Positions 46,358 through 57,927 of a DNA stretch of 64,000 nt are shown one piece after another. The notes below the pieces were generated by a model. The model saw nothing but the letters and a program-made list of their open reading frames with translations, did not search any database and was not told where the DNA came from. Source of the DNA: Actinomycetospora succinea (GTDB lineage Bacteria > Actinomycetota > Actinomycetes > Mycobacteriales > Pseudonocardiaceae); the NCBI RefSeq assembly GCF_004363095.1, contig NZ_SNYO01000010.1, positions 1 through 64,000 on the forward strand. Direction: 5' to 3'. A program made the position numbers and the translations under genes. Each line of letters opens with the position of its first letter. Position 1 is the stretch's first letter.

Positions 46358-46738
46358 ATGACGACAGACACCCTCGAGCAGGAGCTCGTCGATCTCCTCG
46401 ACGACTGGGGCCGCGCGATCGTCTCCGACGACGCCGACCGCATCGCCGCGTTCATGGACGACGACTGGGCCATCGTCTCGTGGACGGGCATCACGTCCCG
46501 CGACGACTTCCTGGCCGTCGTGCGCTCTGGCGCGCTGGGGCACACGCGGATGGAGGGCGTCGGCGAGCGCCGAGTGCGGGTGCTCGGCGACGTCGCCTGG
46601 CTCAGCGTGCGCGTCCTGAGCACCGCGCAGTACGGCGGCCGGGACATCGACGCCGACGAGTGGACCACCGACGTGTTCGCCCGGCGCCCCGACGGCTGGC
46701 GGTGCGTGCTGACGCACATCACGCCCGCCGCGGACTGA
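46358..46738 (+). CDS. NTF2-like (DUF4440/SnoaL) protein
   Basis: The 126-residue protein is a small alpha+beta cone: DWGRAIVSDDADRIAAFMDDDWAIVS at the start and VFARRPDGWRCVLTHITP at the end, typical of DUF4440. These are often enzymes or ligand-binding partners of unknown substrate. ATG at 46358 lies 11 bases after the WYL stop, so it may be in one transcript with it. Confidence 0.82.
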   Translation: MTTDTLEQELVDLLDDWGRAIVSDDADRIAAFMDDDWAIVSWTGITSRDDFLAVVRSGALGHTRMEGVGERRVRVLGDVAWLSVRVLSTAQYGGRDIDADEWTTDVFARRPDGWRCVLTHITPAAD

Positions 46739-46745
46739 GCGGGAC

Positions 46746-48257
46746 TCAGGCCGGACTCAAGGGCACCGCGCCGGGGTGCAGGGGCGCGGGGAGGTCCGTG
46801 GTGCCGTCGGGGTCGAGGTAGCTGTCGACGGCCGCGGCCGCGGACCGGCCCTCGGCGATGGCCCACACGATGAGCGAGGCGCCGCGGTGGGCGTCGCCGC
46901 AGACGAACACGCCGGGGGCGTCGGTCTGCCAGTCCGAGCCGCAGCCGATCGAGCCCTTCGGGTTCCGCTCGAGCCCCAGGGCCGGCAGCAGCGCCATGTC
47001 GTCGGGGCCGGTGAACCCGATCGAGAACAGCACGAGGTCCGCGGGCATCTCGTGGACCTCCTCGGTGGTCGGCACGACCTCGCGGCGCCCGTCGGCGTCG
47101 CGGCGGACCTCCACCGACACGAGCTCGACCGCCCGCACGTGACCCTCGTCGTCGCCGACGAACCGGCGCACGGCGGTGGCGAACAGGCGCTCGCCGCCCT
47201 CCTCCAGCGCGGGCGGCGTGCGGAACACGTAGGGCCAGGTCGGCCACGGCGACGACGACTCCTGGCGCGTCCGCGGCGGGGGCGGGTACTGGTCGAGCTG
47301 GTGCAGCCCGACCGCCCCCTGGCGCATGGCGGTGCCGTAGCAGTCGGCGCCGGTGTCCCCGCCCCCGATCACCACGACGTGCTTGCCGTGGGCGTTGATG
47401 GGCGACGGCCCGTCCCCCTCGCACTCGCGGTTGGCCGGCACGAGGTAGTCCATGGCGAGGTGGACGCCCTCGAGGTCGCGGCCCTCGATGGTGCGGTCGT
47501 CGCGCCCGGCCAGGGCGCCGACGGCGAGCACCACGGCGTCGTGCTCGGCGCGCAGCCGCTCGACGGGCAGGTCCGCTCCCCCGACCTCGCAGTCGACGAC
47601 GAACCGGGTGCCCTCGGCGCGCATCTGCTCGAGGCGCCGGTCGATCTCCCACTTCTCGAACTTGAACTCGGGGATCCCGTAGCGCAGCAGCCCGCCGAGG
47701 CGGTCGTCGCGCTCGTACACCGTCACGTCGTGGCCGGCGCGGGTGAGCTGCTGGGCCGCGGCGAGCCCGGCGGGTCCGGAGCCGACGACCGCGACCCGCT
47801 TGCCGGTGCGGTTGCTCGGCGGCTGCGGGCCGACGAGACCGTCGGCCCACCCGTTCTCGGCGATCGACCACTCGACGCGCTTGATCGCGACGGGCCCGGG
47901 CTGGCTGGTGATCGACAGGACGCACGCCGCCTCGCACGGTGCCGGGCACAGCGCGCCGGTGAACTCCGGGAAGTTGTTGGTCGCGTGCAGCCGCTCGGTG
48001 GCCCGCCCCCACTCGCCGCGGCGCACGTGGTCGTTCCACTCCGGGATGAGGTTGCCCAGCGGGCAGCCCGCCCCGCCCGAGTGGCAGAACGGGATGCCGC
48101 AGTCCATGCACCGCGCGGCCTGGTGCGTCGTGCCCTCGCGGACCACCGGGTCGGTCAGCGGCGCGTAGAGCTCGTGCCAGTCGGTGCGGCGCTCCTCGAT
48201 CGGGCGCTTGGGGTTGTCCTGCCGCTCGTAGCGGAGGAACCCACGCGGGTCAGCCAC
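46746..48257 (-). CDS. gltD: Glutamate synthase (NADPH), small subunit
   Basis: GltD feeds electrons from NADPH to GltB. The 503-residue protein has the N-terminal cluster-binding cysteines [17 protein letters not shown] and [11 protein letters not shown], the FAD motif [13 protein letters not shown] and the NADPH motif [12 protein letters not shown]. It overlaps the gltB 3' end by eight bases. Confidence 0.97.
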   Translation of the reverse strand: MADPRGFLRYERQDNPKRPIEERRTDWHELYAPLTDPVVREGTTHQAARCMDCGIPFCHSGGAGCPLGNLIPEWNDHVRRGEWGRATERLHATNNFPEFTGALCPAPCEAACVLSITSQPGPVAIKRVEWSIAENGWADGLVGPQPPSNRTGKRVAVVGSGPAGLAAAQQLTRAGHDVTVYERDDRLGGLLRYGIPEFKFEKWEIDRRLEQMRAEGTRFVVDCEVGGADLPVERLRAEHDAVVLAVGALAGRDDRTIEGRDLEGVHLAMDYLVPANRECEGDGPSPINAHGKHVVVIGGGDTGADCYGTAMRQGAVGLHQLDQYPPPPRTRQESSSPWPTWPYVFRTPPALEEGGERLFATAVRRFVGDDEGHVRAVELVSVEVRRDADGRREVVPTTEEVHEMPADLVLFSIGFTGPDDMALLPALGLERNPKGSIGCGSDWQTDAPGVFVCGDAHRGASLIVWAIAEGRSAAAAVDSYLDPDGTTDLPAPLHPGAVPLSPA

Positions 48258-51200
48258 CGGCCGCCACCTCCATGATCACCTCGTCGGGGTCGCGGCCCTC
48301 GGCCTGGGCGCGCTGCGTCGCGTCGAGCACGCGGCGGAAGTCGTCGGGCATGACCTTCGTGAACCGCCGGACCGCGTCGTCCCAGTCGGCGAGCAGGTGC
48401 GCGGCCCGGGGCGACCCGGTGAGCTCGCGGTGGCGCTCGACGACGCTGTGCAGCCAGTCGGCGTCCTCGTCGTCGGGGGCCTCGAGGGAGACCATCTCCG
48501 GGTTCACCCGGACCGCCGGCAGGTCGAGCACGAACGCGACGCCCCCGGACATGCCCGCGCCCAGGTTGCGCCCGGTGGTGCCGAGCACGACGACCCGCCC
48601 GCCGGTCATGTACTCGCAGGCGTGGTCGCCGGTGCCCTCGACGACCGCGAGCGCCCCGGAGTTGCGGACGCAGAAGCGCTCGCCGACCTGGCCCCGCAGG
48701 AACACCTCGCCGCCGGTGGCCCCGTAGGCGATGACGTTGCCGGCGATGACGTGCTGCTCGTCGGGCCCGCCCGTGAAGGGCGCGTCCGGGTGCGGGCGGG
48801 CGATGACCCGCCCGCCGGAGAGCCCCTTGGCCAGGTAGTCGTTGGCGTCGCCGACCAGGTCGAGCGTCATGCCCGGCGGCAGGAACGCGCCGAACGACTG
48901 GCCCGCCGAGCCGGTCAGCTCGACGTGCAGGGTGTCGTCGGGGAGCCCGGCGTCGCCGTGCCGGCGCGTGATCTCGGCGCCGGTGAGCGTCCCGACGGTG
49001 CGGTTGACGTTGCGCACCGGCAGCTCCAGGCGCACCGGGTCGCCGTCGGCGATCGCGCCCTCGGCGAGCTGCATCAGCGTGCGGTCCAGCGCCCGGTCGA
49101 GTCCGTGGTCCTGCGGGCGGGTGCGGATGCGGTCGGTCGGCGCGCCCTCCGGGACGTCGGGGACGGCGAACAGCGGCGTCAGGTCGATGCCGCGGGCCTT
49201 CCAGTTCTCGATCGCCTCGCCGCCGTCGATCAGCTCCGCGTGCCCGATGGCCTCGTCGAGCGAGCGGAAGCCCAGCGCGGCCAGGTGCTCGCGGACCTCC
49301 TCGGCGATGAACCAGAAGAAGTTCTCGACGAACTCGGGCTTGCCGGTGTAGCGCTTGCGCAGCTCCGGGTTCTGCGTGGCCACGCCGACCGGGCAGGTGT
49401 CGAGGTGGCAGACGCGCATCATGATGCAGCCGTTGACGACCAGGGGCGCCGTCGAGAAGCCGTACTCCTCGGCCCCGAGCAGGGCACCGATGATCACGTC
49501 GCGGCCGGTCTTCATCTGGCCGTCGACCTGGACGGTGATCCGGTCGCGCAGGCCGTTGATCATCAACGTCTGCTGGGTGTCGGCCAGGCCGATCTCCCAC
49601 GGGCTTCCGGCGTGCTTGAGCGAGGTCAGCGGCGCGGCGCCGGTGCCGCCCTCGTAGCCGGAGATGAGCACGACGTCGCTGTGCGCCTTGGCCACGCCGG
49701 CGGCCACGGTGCCCACGCCCACCGACGACACGAGCTTGACGTGGATGCGCGCGTGCTCGTTGGCGTTCTTGAGGTCGTGGATGAGCTGCTTGAGGTCCTC
49801 GATGGAGTAGATGTCGTGGTGCGGCGGCGGTGAGATCAGCCCGACGCCCGGCGTCGAGTACCGGACCTCGGCGATCCACGGGTAGACCTTCTGGCCCGCC
49901 AGCTGGCCGCCCTCGCCGGGCTTGGCGCCCTGGGCCATCTTGATCTGGATGTCGGTGGCGTTGACCAGGTACTCGCTGGTCACGCCGAAGCGCCCAGACG
50001 CGACCTGCTTGATCGATGAGCGCTTCGACGGGTCGTGCAGGCGCACCGGGTCCTCGCCGCCCTCGCCGGTGTTCGACTTGCCGCCGACGTTGTTCATGGC
50101 GATCGCGAGGTCGGTGTGCGCCTCGGCCGAGATCGAGCCGTAGGACATGGCGCCGGTGGCGAAGCGCTTCACGATCTCGGTGGCCGGCTCGACCTCCTCG
50201 AGCGGCACCGGGACGCGGTCCTCGGTCCGCAGCCGGAACATCCCGCGCAGCGCCCCGCCCTCCGCGATCAGCCGGTCGGCCTCGGCGGTGTAGCGCTGGA
50301 ACATGTCCCACTGCTTCGTGCGCGTGGAGTGCTGCAGCAGGAACACCGTCTCGGGGCTGAACAGGTGCAGCTCGCCCTCGCGCCGGTAGGCGTACTCGCC
50401 GCCGACCTCGAGCTTGCGGTGCGTGCGCTCCCCCGGGTTGTCCGGGTAGGCCCGGCGATGCCGCTCGGCGGCCTCGCGGGCCACGAGGTCGAGGCCACCC
50501 CCGCCGAGCTTCGACGAGGTGCCGGTGAAGAACTCGTCGACGAAGTCCTGCGAGAGCCCCAGGGCCTCGAAGGCCTGCGCGGCGGTGTAGCCGGAGACCG
50601 TGGAGATGCCCATCTTCGACATCACCTTGCGGACGCCCTTGACCAGCGCGCCGACGTAGCGCGCGATCGCCTCGGCGACCTCGACGCCCTGCATCCAGCC
50701 GTTGCCGATCATGTCCTCGATCGACTCGAACGCCAGGTACGGGTTGACCGCGGCGGCGCCGTACCCGAGCAGCAGCGCGACGTGGTGGACCTCGCGGGCG
50801 TCGCCGGTCTCGGCGACCAGCGCGACCTGGGTGCGCTCCCGGGTGGCGACGAGGTGGTGGTGCACCGCCGAGACCAGCAGGAGCGCGGGGATCGGCGCCC
50901 GCGCCTCGTCGGAGTCGCGGTCGGAGAGCACGAGGATTCGCCGGCCCGCCGCGATGGCCTCCGAGGACTCGCGGCGCACCCGGTCGAGCGCGGCGCGCAG
51001 CGCCTGCTCGCCCCCGTCGACCTCGTACAGGCCGGAGATCACCGTGGCGGCGAAGCCGGGCATGTCGCCGTCGTCGTCGATGTGGACGAGCTTGGCCAGC
51101 TCGTCGTTGTCGATCACCGGCTCGGGCAGCACGACCTGGCGGCAGGACGCGGGCCCCGGGTGGAACAGGTTCTGCTCCGGCCCGATCGCGCGGGCCATCG

Positions 51201-52836
51201 AGGTGACGAGCTCCTCGCGGATCGCATCGAGCGGCGGGTTGGTGACCTGCGCGAACAGCTGGACGAAGTAGTCGTAGAGCAGGCGGGCGCGCCGCGAGAG
51301 CGCCGCGACGGGCGTGTCCGTGCCCATCGAGCCGAGCGGCTCGGCGCCCGTCGTGGCCATCGGCGCGAGGAGGATGCGCTGCTCCTCCTCGGTGTAGCCG
51401 AAGATCTGCTGGCGGCGCATCACCGAGTCGTGGGTGTGCACCACGTGCTCGCGCGCGGGCAGCTCGTCGAGGCGGATCAGGCCGGCGTGCAGCCACTCGC
51501 CGTAGGGCTCGGCCGCGGCGAGCTCGCTCTTGTACGCGTCGTCGTCGACGACCTCCCCGCGCCGGGTGTCCACGAGGAACATCCGACCCGGGCGCAGCCG
51601 GCCCTTGGCCAGCACCTGGTCGGGCGGGATGTCGAGGACCCCGGACTCGCTGGCCAGCACCACCCGGTCGTCGGCGAGCTGCCACCAGCGCGCCGGGCGC
51701 AGCCCGTTGCGGTCGAGGGTGGCGCCCATGACGGTGCCGTCGGTGAACACGACGGCGGCCGGCCCGTCCCACGGCTCCATGAGCGTCGCGTGGAACCGGT
51801 AGAAGTCCCGCTGGTCGGCCGGCATCTCGGCGTGGTTCTCCCACGCCTCCGGCATCATCATCATCACCGCGTGCGGCAGCGGGCGGCCGCCGAGCGCGAG
51901 CAGCTCGAGCACCTCGTCGAAGCTCGCCGAGTCCGACACGTCGTCCGGGCAGACCGGCATGGCCCGCTGCAGGTCGCCGGGGAAGAGGTCGGTGCCCAGC
52001 AGGGCCTCGCGGGCGCGCATCCGGTTGCGGTTGCCGCGGATCGTGTTGATCTCCCCGTTGTGCGCCATGCACCGGTACGGGTGCGCGAGCGGCCAGCTCG
52101 GGAAGGTGTTCGTGGAGAACCGGCTGTGCACGACCGCAATGGCGCTGACGAGGCGTTCGTCGCGCAGGTCGGGGAAGAACAGGGGCAGCTGGTCGGTGGT
52201 CAGCATGCCCTTGTAGGTCATGGTCCGGCTCGAGAGCGAGGCGATGTAGACCCCGTGGCCCTCGTCCTGCGACTGCCGCTCGACACGCTTGCGCAGGATC
52301 CAGGCGAGGCGGTCGAGCGCGATCCCGGCCACCGAGCGGTCGGGGGTCGCCACGACGAGCTGGGCGAAGTGCGGCATCGCGCCGCGGGCGACCGAGCCCA
52401 CGTCGGCGCCCTCGGGGTCGACGGGGACCTCGCGCCACCCGAGGACCTCGAGCCCCTCCTCGCCGGCGACGCGCTCGAGCAGCGACACCGCCTTCGCGCG
52501 CCGGTCGGGGTCGGCGGGCAGGAAGGCGAGGCCGGTGGCGTAGGCGAGCACCGGCGCGCCGCCGTCGGGCGAGGGCACCGGCTGCGGGAGCGCGAACTCG
52601 ACGCTCGCCCGCAGCAGCGCGTCGGGCACCTGGACGAGGATCCCGGCGCCGTCACCGCTGGTCGGCTCGCTGCCGGCGGCGCCACGGTGGTCGAGGTTGT
52701 GGAGCACGGTGAGCGCGTCGCGCACGATGCCGTGGCTCTGCTCGCCGCGGGCGTGGGCGACCGCGCCGACGCCGCAGGCGTCGTGCTCGTAGGCGGGGTC
52801 GTAGAGACCCTGCGGACGTGCGGGTGCCACGGACAT
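48250..52836 (-). CDS. gltB: Glutamate synthase, large subunit
   Basis: GltB makes two glutamates from glutamine and 2-oxoglutarate. The 1528-residue protein has a 20-residue propeptide before the nucleophile Cys21 in [10 protein letters not shown], the glutaminase domain, the central domain, the FMN barrel ([31 protein letters not shown]), the 3Fe-4S cysteines in [15 protein letters not shown], and the C-terminal GxGxG beta-helix. ATG at 52836 has AGGAGG six bases upstream. 235 bases separate it from lgt; that gap holds the lgt terminator and probably the gltB promoter. Confidence 0.97.
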   Translation of the reverse strand: MSVAPARPQGLYDPAYEHDACGVGAVAHARGEQSHGIVRDALTVLHNLDHRGAAGSEPTSGDGAGILVQVPDALLRASVEFALPQPVPSPDGGAPVLAYATGLAFLPADPDRRAKAVSLLERVAGEEGLEVLGWREVPVDPEGADVGSVARGAMPHFAQLVVATPDRSVAGIALDRLAWILRKRVERQSQDEGHGVYIASLSSRTMTYKGMLTTDQLPLFFPDLRDERLVSAIAVVHSRFSTNTFPSWPLAHPYRCMAHNGEINTIRGNRNRMRAREALLGTDLFPGDLQRAMPVCPDDVSDSASFDEVLELLALGGRPLPHAVMMMMPEAWENHAEMPADQRDFYRFHATLMEPWDGPAAVVFTDGTVMGATLDRNGLRPARWWQLADDRVVLASESGVLDIPPDQVLAKGRLRPGRMFLVDTRRGEVVDDDAYKSELAAAEPYGEWLHAGLIRLDELPAREHVVHTHDSVMRRQQIFGYTEEEQRILLAPMATTGAEPLGSMGTDTPVAALSRRARLLYDYFVQLFAQVTNPPLDAIREELVTSMARAIGPEQNLFHPGPASCRQVVLPEPVIDNDELAKLVHIDDDGDMPGFAATVISGLYEVDGGEQALRAALDRVRRESSEAIAAGRRILVLSDRDSDEARAPIPALLLVSAVHHHLVATRERTQVALVAETGDAREVHHVALLLGYGAAAVNPYLAFESIEDMIGNGWMQGVEVAEAIARYVGALVKGVRKVMSKMGISTVSGYTAAQAFEALGLSQDFVDEFFTGTSSKLGGGGLDLVAREAAERHRRAYPDNPGERTHRKLEVGGEYAYRREGELHLFSPETVFLLQHSTRTKQWDMFQRYTAEADRLIAEGGALRGMFRLRTEDRVPVPLEEVEPATEIVKRFATGAMSYGSISAEAHTDLAIAMNNVGGKSNTGEGGEDPVRLHDPSKRSSIKQVASGRFGVTSEYLVNATDIQIKMAQGAKPGEGGQLAGQKVYPWIAEVRYSTPGVGLISPPPHHDIYSIEDLKQLIHDLKNANEHARIHVKLVSSVGVGTVAAGVAKAHSDVVLISGYEGGTGAAPLTSLKHAGSPWEIGLADTQQTLMINGLRDRITVQVDGQMKTGRDVIIGALLGAEEYGFSTAPLVVNGCIMMRVCHLDTCPVGVATQNPELRKRYTGKPEFVENFFWFIAEEVREHLAALGFRSLDEAIGHAELIDGGEAIENWKARGIDLTPLFAVPDVPEGAPTDRIRTRPQDHGLDRALDRTLMQLAEGAIADGDPVRLELPVRNVNRTVGTLTGAEITRRHGDAGLPDDTLHVELTGSAGQSFGAFLPPGMTLDLVGDANDYLAKGLSGGRVIARPHPDAPFTGGPDEQHVIAGNVIAYGATGGEVFLRGQVGERFCVRNSGALAVVEGTGDHACEYMTGGRVVVLGTTGRNLGAGMSGGVAFVLDLPAVRVNPEMVSLEAPDDEDADWLHSVVERHRELTGSPRAAHLLADWDDAVRRFTKVMPDDFRRVLDATQRAQAEGRDPDEVIMEVAAGG

Positions 52837-53013
52837 CCGGCGCCTCCTGGTCGTCACGCGGGCGGGGGGTGGGACCCGGGGACGGCGGTGGCCCAGGAAG
52901 GGTGTCGCGGACGGTCCCGCCGCCGCGCGTCGGTGCACGGCGGGTGTGGTCCGACCCGCGGAGAGGGGCGCGCGCGGGACTCCGACGGCCGGCGCGGCGC
53001 CCTGTCGATGCTA

Positions 53014-53049
53014 GTCCGTCACGGGCCCGTCAGCAGGGCCGTGACGGAC
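53014..53049 (-). terminator. Hairpin downstream of lgt
   Basis: GTCCGTCACGG (53014-53024) pairs with CCGTGACGGAC (53039-53049), and the stem extends inward with CCC/GGG past one bulged G. It lies 23 bases after the lgt stop on the minus strand and about 180 bases before gltB, which suggests that trp-lgt transcription ends here. Confidence 0.7.
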
Positions 53050-53071
53050 GGTGTCACGAGCTCGCGGGCCG

Positions 53072-54202
53072 TCAGCTCTTGGCGGCCGACGGGGGCTCCG
53101 CCGGCGCGTCCTCCTCGCGCTCCTGCGCAGGGTCGGCGGGTGCCGCGTCGACGCTGCTCGCGCTCGCCGACCCGCCTCCGCCGCCGGCCTCGGCGGCCGG
53201 CGACTTCTCGTCCCGACGCGCCTCGACCTCGTTGCGCGCGCGCTCGTCCTCGGTGCTGTCCCCGGTGCTCTTGTCGGCCACGGAGCCGGGCGTACCCGGG
53301 GCCTCGTCGCCCGAACCCGCCTCGTCGGCGGCGCGGCCGAAGACCTCCCGGGGACGGCCGCGGAACACGACCATGTAGGCCACGGCCCCGAGGAACACGA
53401 CGGCCGAGACGACCACGTTGATCCGGACGTCGCCGAAGACGCGGGTCGCCGGGTCGGTGCGCATGAGCTCGATGACGAAGCGCCCGGCGGTGTAGCCCGC
53501 GACGTAGAGCGCGAACGCCCGCCCGTGCGAGAGCCGGAAGCGCCGGTCGGCCCACACGACGAGCGCGGCCACCGCGAGGTTCCAGAGCAGCTCGTAGAGG
53601 AACGTGGGGTGCACGATCGCGATCGGCGTGGGGTCGACGGCGACGCCGGTGAGGTTGTCGGGCACGCCCGTCGCCGGGTCGACCCGGCGGTAGATCTCGA
53701 GACCCCACGGCATCGTCGTCGGGGCGCCGTAGAGCTCCTGGTTGAACCAGTTGCCCAGCCGCCCGATCGCCTGCGCGGTGACGATCCCGGGCGCGGCCGC
53801 GTCGGCGAACGCCGTGAGCGGGATCCCGCGGCGCCGGCACCCGATCCAGGCGCCGACCCCGCCGAGCGCGATCGCGCCCCAGATGCCGAGCCCGCCCTGC
53901 CAGATGTAGAGCGCCGCGACCGGGTTGCCGCCGGGGCCGAAGTAGGTCGGCCAGTCGGTGGCGACGTGGTAGAGCCGCCCGCCGATCAGGCCGAACGGCA
54001 CCGCGAACACGGCGATGTCGGTGACCGTGCCGGGCTCGCCGCCGCGGGCGACGAAGCGGCGTTCGGTCCACAGGATCGCGACGACGATCCCGGCGATGAT
54101 GCAGAGCGCGTACGCCCGCAGCGGGACCGGGCCGAGCTCCCAGACGCCCCGGGGCGGGCTGGGGAGGTAGGTGGGCAAGACCGCGGCGAGCACGACGGCC
54201 AC
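53072..54202 (-). CDS. lgt: Prolipoprotein diacylglyceryl transferase
   Basis: Lgt adds diacylglycerol to the lipobox cysteine of prolipoproteins in the membrane. The 376-residue protein has seven membrane segments, the LGT signature GRLGNWFNQELYG, VHPTFLYELLWN and GRFVIELMRTDPA. The last 100 residues are an acidic disordered tail (GSGDEAPGTPGS, STEDERAR), a feature common in actinobacterial Lgt. Its start is 15 bases after the trpA stop. Confidence 0.96.
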   Translation of the reverse strand: MAVVLAAVLPTYLPSPPRGVWELGPVPLRAYALCIIAGIVVAILWTERRFVARGGEPGTVTDIAVFAVPFGLIGGRLYHVATDWPTYFGPGGNPVAALYIWQGGLGIWGAIALGGVGAWIGCRRRGIPLTAFADAAAPGIVTAQAIGRLGNWFNQELYGAPTTMPWGLEIYRRVDPATGVPDNLTGVAVDPTPIAIVHPTFLYELLWNLAVAALVVWADRRFRLSHGRAFALYVAGYTAGRFVIELMRTDPATRVFGDVRINVVVSAVVFLGAVAYMVVFRGRPREVFGRAADEAGSGDEAPGTPGSVADKSTGDSTEDERARNEVEARRDEKSPAAEAGGGGGSASASSVDAAPADPAQEREEDAPAEPPSAAKS

Positions 54203-54217
54203 GCTATCTCCCGGCGG

Positions 54218-55033
54218 TCAGCGCCCGGTGTGCTGGCCCCGCACGCCGGCCGCGAGCTCGGTGGTGAGCCGCGCGATCGCCGCGCGGCCGTGCTCCGCGG
54301 CGCTCACGAGGGCCGACCCGACGATGACGCCGTCGGCGAAGCTCGCGACCTCGCCCGCCTGCGCCCCGTTGCGGACCCCGAGACCGACGCCGATCGGGAG
54401 GTCGGTGTGGCTCCGGGCGCGGTCGACCAGCGTGGTCGCGGTGTCCGAGACGGCGTCGCGGGCGCCCGTGACGCCCATGGTCGACGCGGCGTAGAGGAAG
54501 CCGCGGGTGGCCGCCGTGGTGGCGGCGATGCGCTCGTCGGTGGACGACGGGGCGACGAGGAAGATCGGCGCCAGGCCCTCGCGCCCGGCGGCGGCGAGCC
54601 ACCCCGCACCCTCGTCCGGGACCAGGTCCGGGGTGATGACACCCAGCCCGCCGGCCGCCGCGAGGTCGCGGGCGAAGGCGTCGACGCCGTAGCGCAGCAC
54701 CGGGTTCCAGTAGGTCATCACGACCGCGCGCCCGCCCCGGGCGGCGAGCTGCTCGACGACCTCGAGGGTGTCGCGCACCCGGACCCCGCCACGCAGCGCG
54801 GTGTCGACGGCGTGCTGGATCACCGGGCCGTCGAGGACCGGGTCGGAGTAGGGCAGGCCGACCTCGACGAGGTCCGCGCCCGCGTCGAGGGCCTGGGTGA
54901 GCATGCCCAGCGAGCCCTTGACCGTCGGGTAGCCCGCGGGCAGGTAGGCGATGAGGGCGGCGCGGTCCTCGGCCTTCGCGGTGGTGAAGACCTCGCCGAG
55001 GCGGTCGATCCCGGTGGTGGGTGTGGTCGTCAC
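54218..55033 (-). CDS. trpA: Tryptophan synthase alpha chain
   Basis: TrpA splits indole-3-glycerol phosphate to indole and G3P. The 271-residue barrel has [20 protein letters not shown] with the catalytic Glu and Asp, and the phosphate site [11 protein letters not shown] and GVIVGSALV. The GTG start overlaps the trpB stop as GTGA. Confidence 0.97.
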   Translation of the reverse strand: MTTTPTTGIDRLGEVFTTAKAEDRAALIAYLPAGYPTVKGSLGMLTQALDAGADLVEVGLPYSDPVLDGPVIQHAVDTALRGGVRVRDTLEVVEQLAARGGRAVVMTYWNPVLRYGVDAFARDLAAAGGLGVITPDLVPDEGAGWLAAAGREGLAPIFLVAPSSTDERIAATTAATRGFLYAASTMGVTGARDAVSDTATTLVDRARSHTDLPIGVGLGVRNGAQAGEVASFADGVIVGSALVSAAEHGRAAIARLTTELAAGVRGQHTGR

Positions 55034-56316
55034 AGCTCCCGCTCCCCGCTCGCCGCGTCCTGGTCCTCGGGCGCCTCGGTGGGCAGGGCCTCGGGGTCGA
55101 CCACCCCGAACCAGCGCGCGGCGGTGTCGACGTCCTTGTCGCCGCGGCCCGAGAGGTTCACCAGGATCGTGGCGTCCGGGCCGAGGGTCGTCCCGAGCCG
55201 CAGGGCGCCGGCGATCGCGTGGGCCGACTCGATCGCGGGGATGATGCCCTCGGTGCGGCAGAGCAGGCGGAACGCCTCCATCGCCTCGGCGTCGGTGACC
55301 GGCTCGTAGGTCGCGCGGCCCGCGTCCGCGAGGAACGCGTGCTCGGGGCCGACGCCCGGGTAGTCGAGGCCCGCCGAGATGGAGTGCGTCTCGAGGGTCT
55401 GCCCGTCGGAGTCCTGGAGCAGGTACGACATCGCGCCGTGCAGCGCGCCGGGCGTGCCGCCGGTGATCGACGCGGCGTGCCGGCCCGTCTCGACGCCGTC
55501 GCCCGCGGCCTCGTAGCCGACGAGCCGGACGCCGGCGTCGTCGAGGAACGGGTGGAAGATCCCGATGGCGTTCGAGCCGCCGCCGACGCAGGCCACCACG
55601 GCGTCGGGCAGCTGCCCGTAGGCCGCGAGGACCTGCTCGCGCGCCTCCAGGCCGATGACGCGGTGGAAGTCGCGCACCATCTTCGGGAACGGGTGCGGGC
55701 CCGCGGCGGTGCCGAGGATGTAGTGGGTGTGGCCGACGGTGGACACCCAGTCGCGGTAGGCCTCGTTGAGGGCGTCCTTGAGGGTGCGCGACCCGGTGGT
55801 CACCGGCACGACCTCGGCGCCCAGCAGGCGCATGCGGGCCACGTTGAGCGCCTGGCGCTCGGTGTCGACCTCGCCCATGTAGACCATGCACTCGAGGCCC
55901 AGGAGCGCCGCCGCCGTCGCGGTGGCCACGCCGTGCTGGCCCGCGCCGGTCTCGGCGATCACCCGGGTCTTGCCCATGCGCTGGGTGAGCAGCGCCTGCC
56001 CGAGCACATTGTTGATCTTGTGTGAACCGGTGTGGTTGAGGTCCTCGCGCTTGAGCAGGATGCGCGCGCCGCCCGCGTGCTCCGAGAGCCGCCGCGCGTC
56101 GGTGACCGGGGAGGGCCGGCCGGCGTAGTCGCGCTGCAGGCGGTCGAGCTCGGCGAGGAACTCGGGGTCGTGGCGCGCCTTCTCGTACTCGGCGGCGACC
56201 TCGTCGACCGCGGCGATGAGCGCCTCTGGCATGAACCGCCCGCCGTAGGGACCGAAGTGGCCCCGCTCGTCGGGTTCGTGCGTGGTCCCGGCGAGACCCT
56301 GGCTGGCCGACGTCAT
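55030..56316 (-). CDS. trpB: Tryptophan synthase beta chain
   Basis: TrpB joins indole and serine with PLP. The 428-residue protein has the PLP lysine in [10 protein letters not shown], the [10 protein letters not shown] stretch, [12 protein letters not shown] phosphate loop and [12 protein letters not shown]. The short acidic C-terminal tail is extra. ATG at 56316 is chosen; AGGAAG lies upstream, and a GTG three codons earlier is a minor alternative. 77 bases separate it from trpC. Confidence 0.97.
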   Translation of the reverse strand: MTSASQGLAGTTHEPDERGHFGPYGGRFMPEALIAAVDEVAAEYEKARHDPEFLAELDRLQRDYAGRPSPVTDARRLSEHAGGARILLKREDLNHTGSHKINNVLGQALLTQRMGKTRVIAETGAGQHGVATATAAALLGLECMVYMGEVDTERQALNVARMRLLGAEVVPVTTGSRTLKDALNEAYRDWVSTVGHTHYILGTAAGPHPFPKMVRDFHRVIGLEAREQVLAAYGQLPDAVVACVGGGSNAIGIFHPFLDDAGVRLVGYEAAGDGVETGRHAASITGGTPGALHGAMSYLLQDSDGQTLETHSISAGLDYPGVGPEHAFLADAGRATYEPVTDAEAMEAFRLLCRTEGIIPAIESAHAIAGALRLGTTLGPDATILVNLSGRGDKDVDTAARWFGVVDPEALPTEAPEDQDAASGEREL

Positions 56317-56393
56317 CTCACGTACTTCTTCCTGCGCAGGCGGACGGGTCGCCGACGATGCTACGAGGTGCGGCGAGTGTCTTTCGGGGTGTG

Positions 56394-57203
56394 CTAGCGG
56401 GCCGGCTTCGGGCACGCCGGGTGCGACCCGGCCGTGACGAGCTGGCGCACCGCGGCGCGGGGGTCCTCGGCCGTGGCCATCGACTCGCCGACGAGCACCG
56501 CGTCGGCGCCGTGGCCCGCGTAGGTCATGAGGTCGCCCGGACCGCGGACGCCCGACTCGGCCACCCGCAGCACCTCGCCGGGCAGGCCCGGGGCGATGCG
56601 GCTGAACACCGAGCGGTCGACCTCGAGGGTGTGGAGGTCGCGCGCGTTGATGCCGACGAGCTTGGCGCCGGCCCGCAGCGCCATGTCGGCCTCCTCCTCG
56701 TTGTGCACCTCGACCAGGGCGGTCATCCCGAGGGAGTGGACCCGGTCGACGAGCGCGTCGAGGGCGTTCTGCTCGAGCACCGAGCACATGAGGAGCACCA
56801 GGTCGGCGCCGTGGGCCCGCGCCTCGTGCACCTGGTAGGTGCCGACCACGAAGTCCTTGCGCAGGACCGGGATGTCGACCGCGGCGCGCACCTTGTCGAG
56901 GTCGTCGAGCGAGCCGCCGAAGAAGCGCTGCTCGGTGAGCACGCTGATGACGCGGGCGCCGCCGTCGACGTACCGGCCGGCGAGCCACGCCGGGTCGGGG
57001 ATGTCGACCATGTGGCCCTTCGACGGGCTCGCGCGCTTGACCTCCGCGATGACCCCGATGCCGGGGCCCTGGAGGGCGGCGAGCGCGTCGCGGGCCGGCG
57101 GCGCCGAGGCCGCCTTGTCCTTGATGACGTCGAAGGGAACGGCGGCTTCCCGGGCGGTGAGGTCGGCCCGGACCCCTTCGAGGATCTGCTCCAGGACGCT
57201 CAC
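56394..57203 (-). CDS. trpC: Indole-3-glycerol phosphate synthase
   Basis: TrpC closes the indole ring of CdRP. The 269-residue barrel has [13 protein letters not shown] with catalytic Glu and Lys, [20 protein letters not shown] and VAESGV. The GTG start follows AAAGGGG. A TAACAT at about 57242-57247 on the minus strand could be a -10 for an internal promoter. Confidence 0.97.
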   Translation of the reverse strand: MSVLEQILEGVRADLTAREAAVPFDVIKDKAASAPPARDALAALQGPGIGVIAEVKRASPSKGHMVDIPDPAWLAGRYVDGGARVISVLTEQRFFGGSLDDLDKVRAAVDIPVLRKDFVVGTYQVHEARAHGADLVLLMCSVLEQNALDALVDRVHSLGMTALVEVHNEEEADMALRAGAKLVGINARDLHTLEVDRSVFSRIAPGLPGEVLRVAESGVRGPGDLMTYAGHGADAVLVGESMATAEDPRAAVRQLVTAGSHPACPKPAR

Positions 57204-57243
57204 GCCGGGTCTGCCCCTTTCCCCCGTCCGAGTTCGCTCCATG

Positions 57244-57927
57244 TTAACCCGCCCCTCCTCCGGTCCTGCCCACCCCGTCGGAGGGTCCGGTCCTTGGTCG
57301 TTCGGGAGGATCCGCGTCCGACTCCCCTGGGGGATCACCGGTGGGGTCCCGGCCCTCGTCAAGGGCCTCCCAGAGCGCCTTGTCCGGGTCGGCGGGCTTC
57401 GGTCGCTCGGTGCGCGCCCCCGGCGCGTCGTACTGCGCGCCCATCCGCGGCAGCACCGCGGCCCAGCGCACCGTCAGCAGCCCCGCGGCGAGCATGACGA
57501 GCGCGCCGAGCAGGCCGAGCAGCGGCCCGCCCACGACGGCCTCGGCCGGCAGCGGGCGGTCGCCGGGACGGACCCCCACCGGCAGCGCCTCCGACGCCGG
57601 CGCGAGCAGCCCGCTGGCCGCCCGCAGCAGCGCCCAGAGCCCCGCGACGGCCACGAGCGTGCCGACGACCCGGCGCCCCCAGCCCGCCGTGGCGACGAGG
57701 CCGCCGATCGCGGCGAGGCACAGCAGCGCCCACGGCACGAGGATCGGCTCCGCGGTGGCCCCGTCGGCGGTGTTCGTGCGCGGTCCCGGGATGCCGTCGA
57801 CGACCTGGCTGACCCAGGTGAGCCGCGAGGCCCCCCACAGCACCACCGCCGCCAGCGCCAGCAGCGCGGCGACGATCCCGAGCAGGCGCGCGGGCGGGGC
57901 GGACGGCACCCGCGGGACGCCGGTCAC
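57244..57927 (-). CDS. Trp-operon-associated membrane protein
   Basis: The 227-residue protein has four membrane segments ([67 protein letters not shown]) and a hydrophilic C-terminus rich in Pro, Asp and Arg. This fits the Trp_oprn_chp family found between trpE and trpC in actinobacteria; its role is unknown. The GTG start overlaps the trpE stop as GTGA. Confidence 0.88.
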   Translation of the reverse strand: MTGVPRVPSAPPARLLGIVAALLALAAVVLWGASRLTWVSQVVDGIPGPRTNTADGATAEPILVPWALLCLAAIGGLVATAGWGRRVVGTLVAVAGLWALLRAASGLLAPASEALPVGVRPGDRPLPAEAVVGGPLLGLLGALVMLAAGLLTVRWAAVLPRMGAQYDAPGARTERPKPADPDKALWEALDEGRDPTGDPPGESDADPPERPRTGPSDGVGRTGGGAG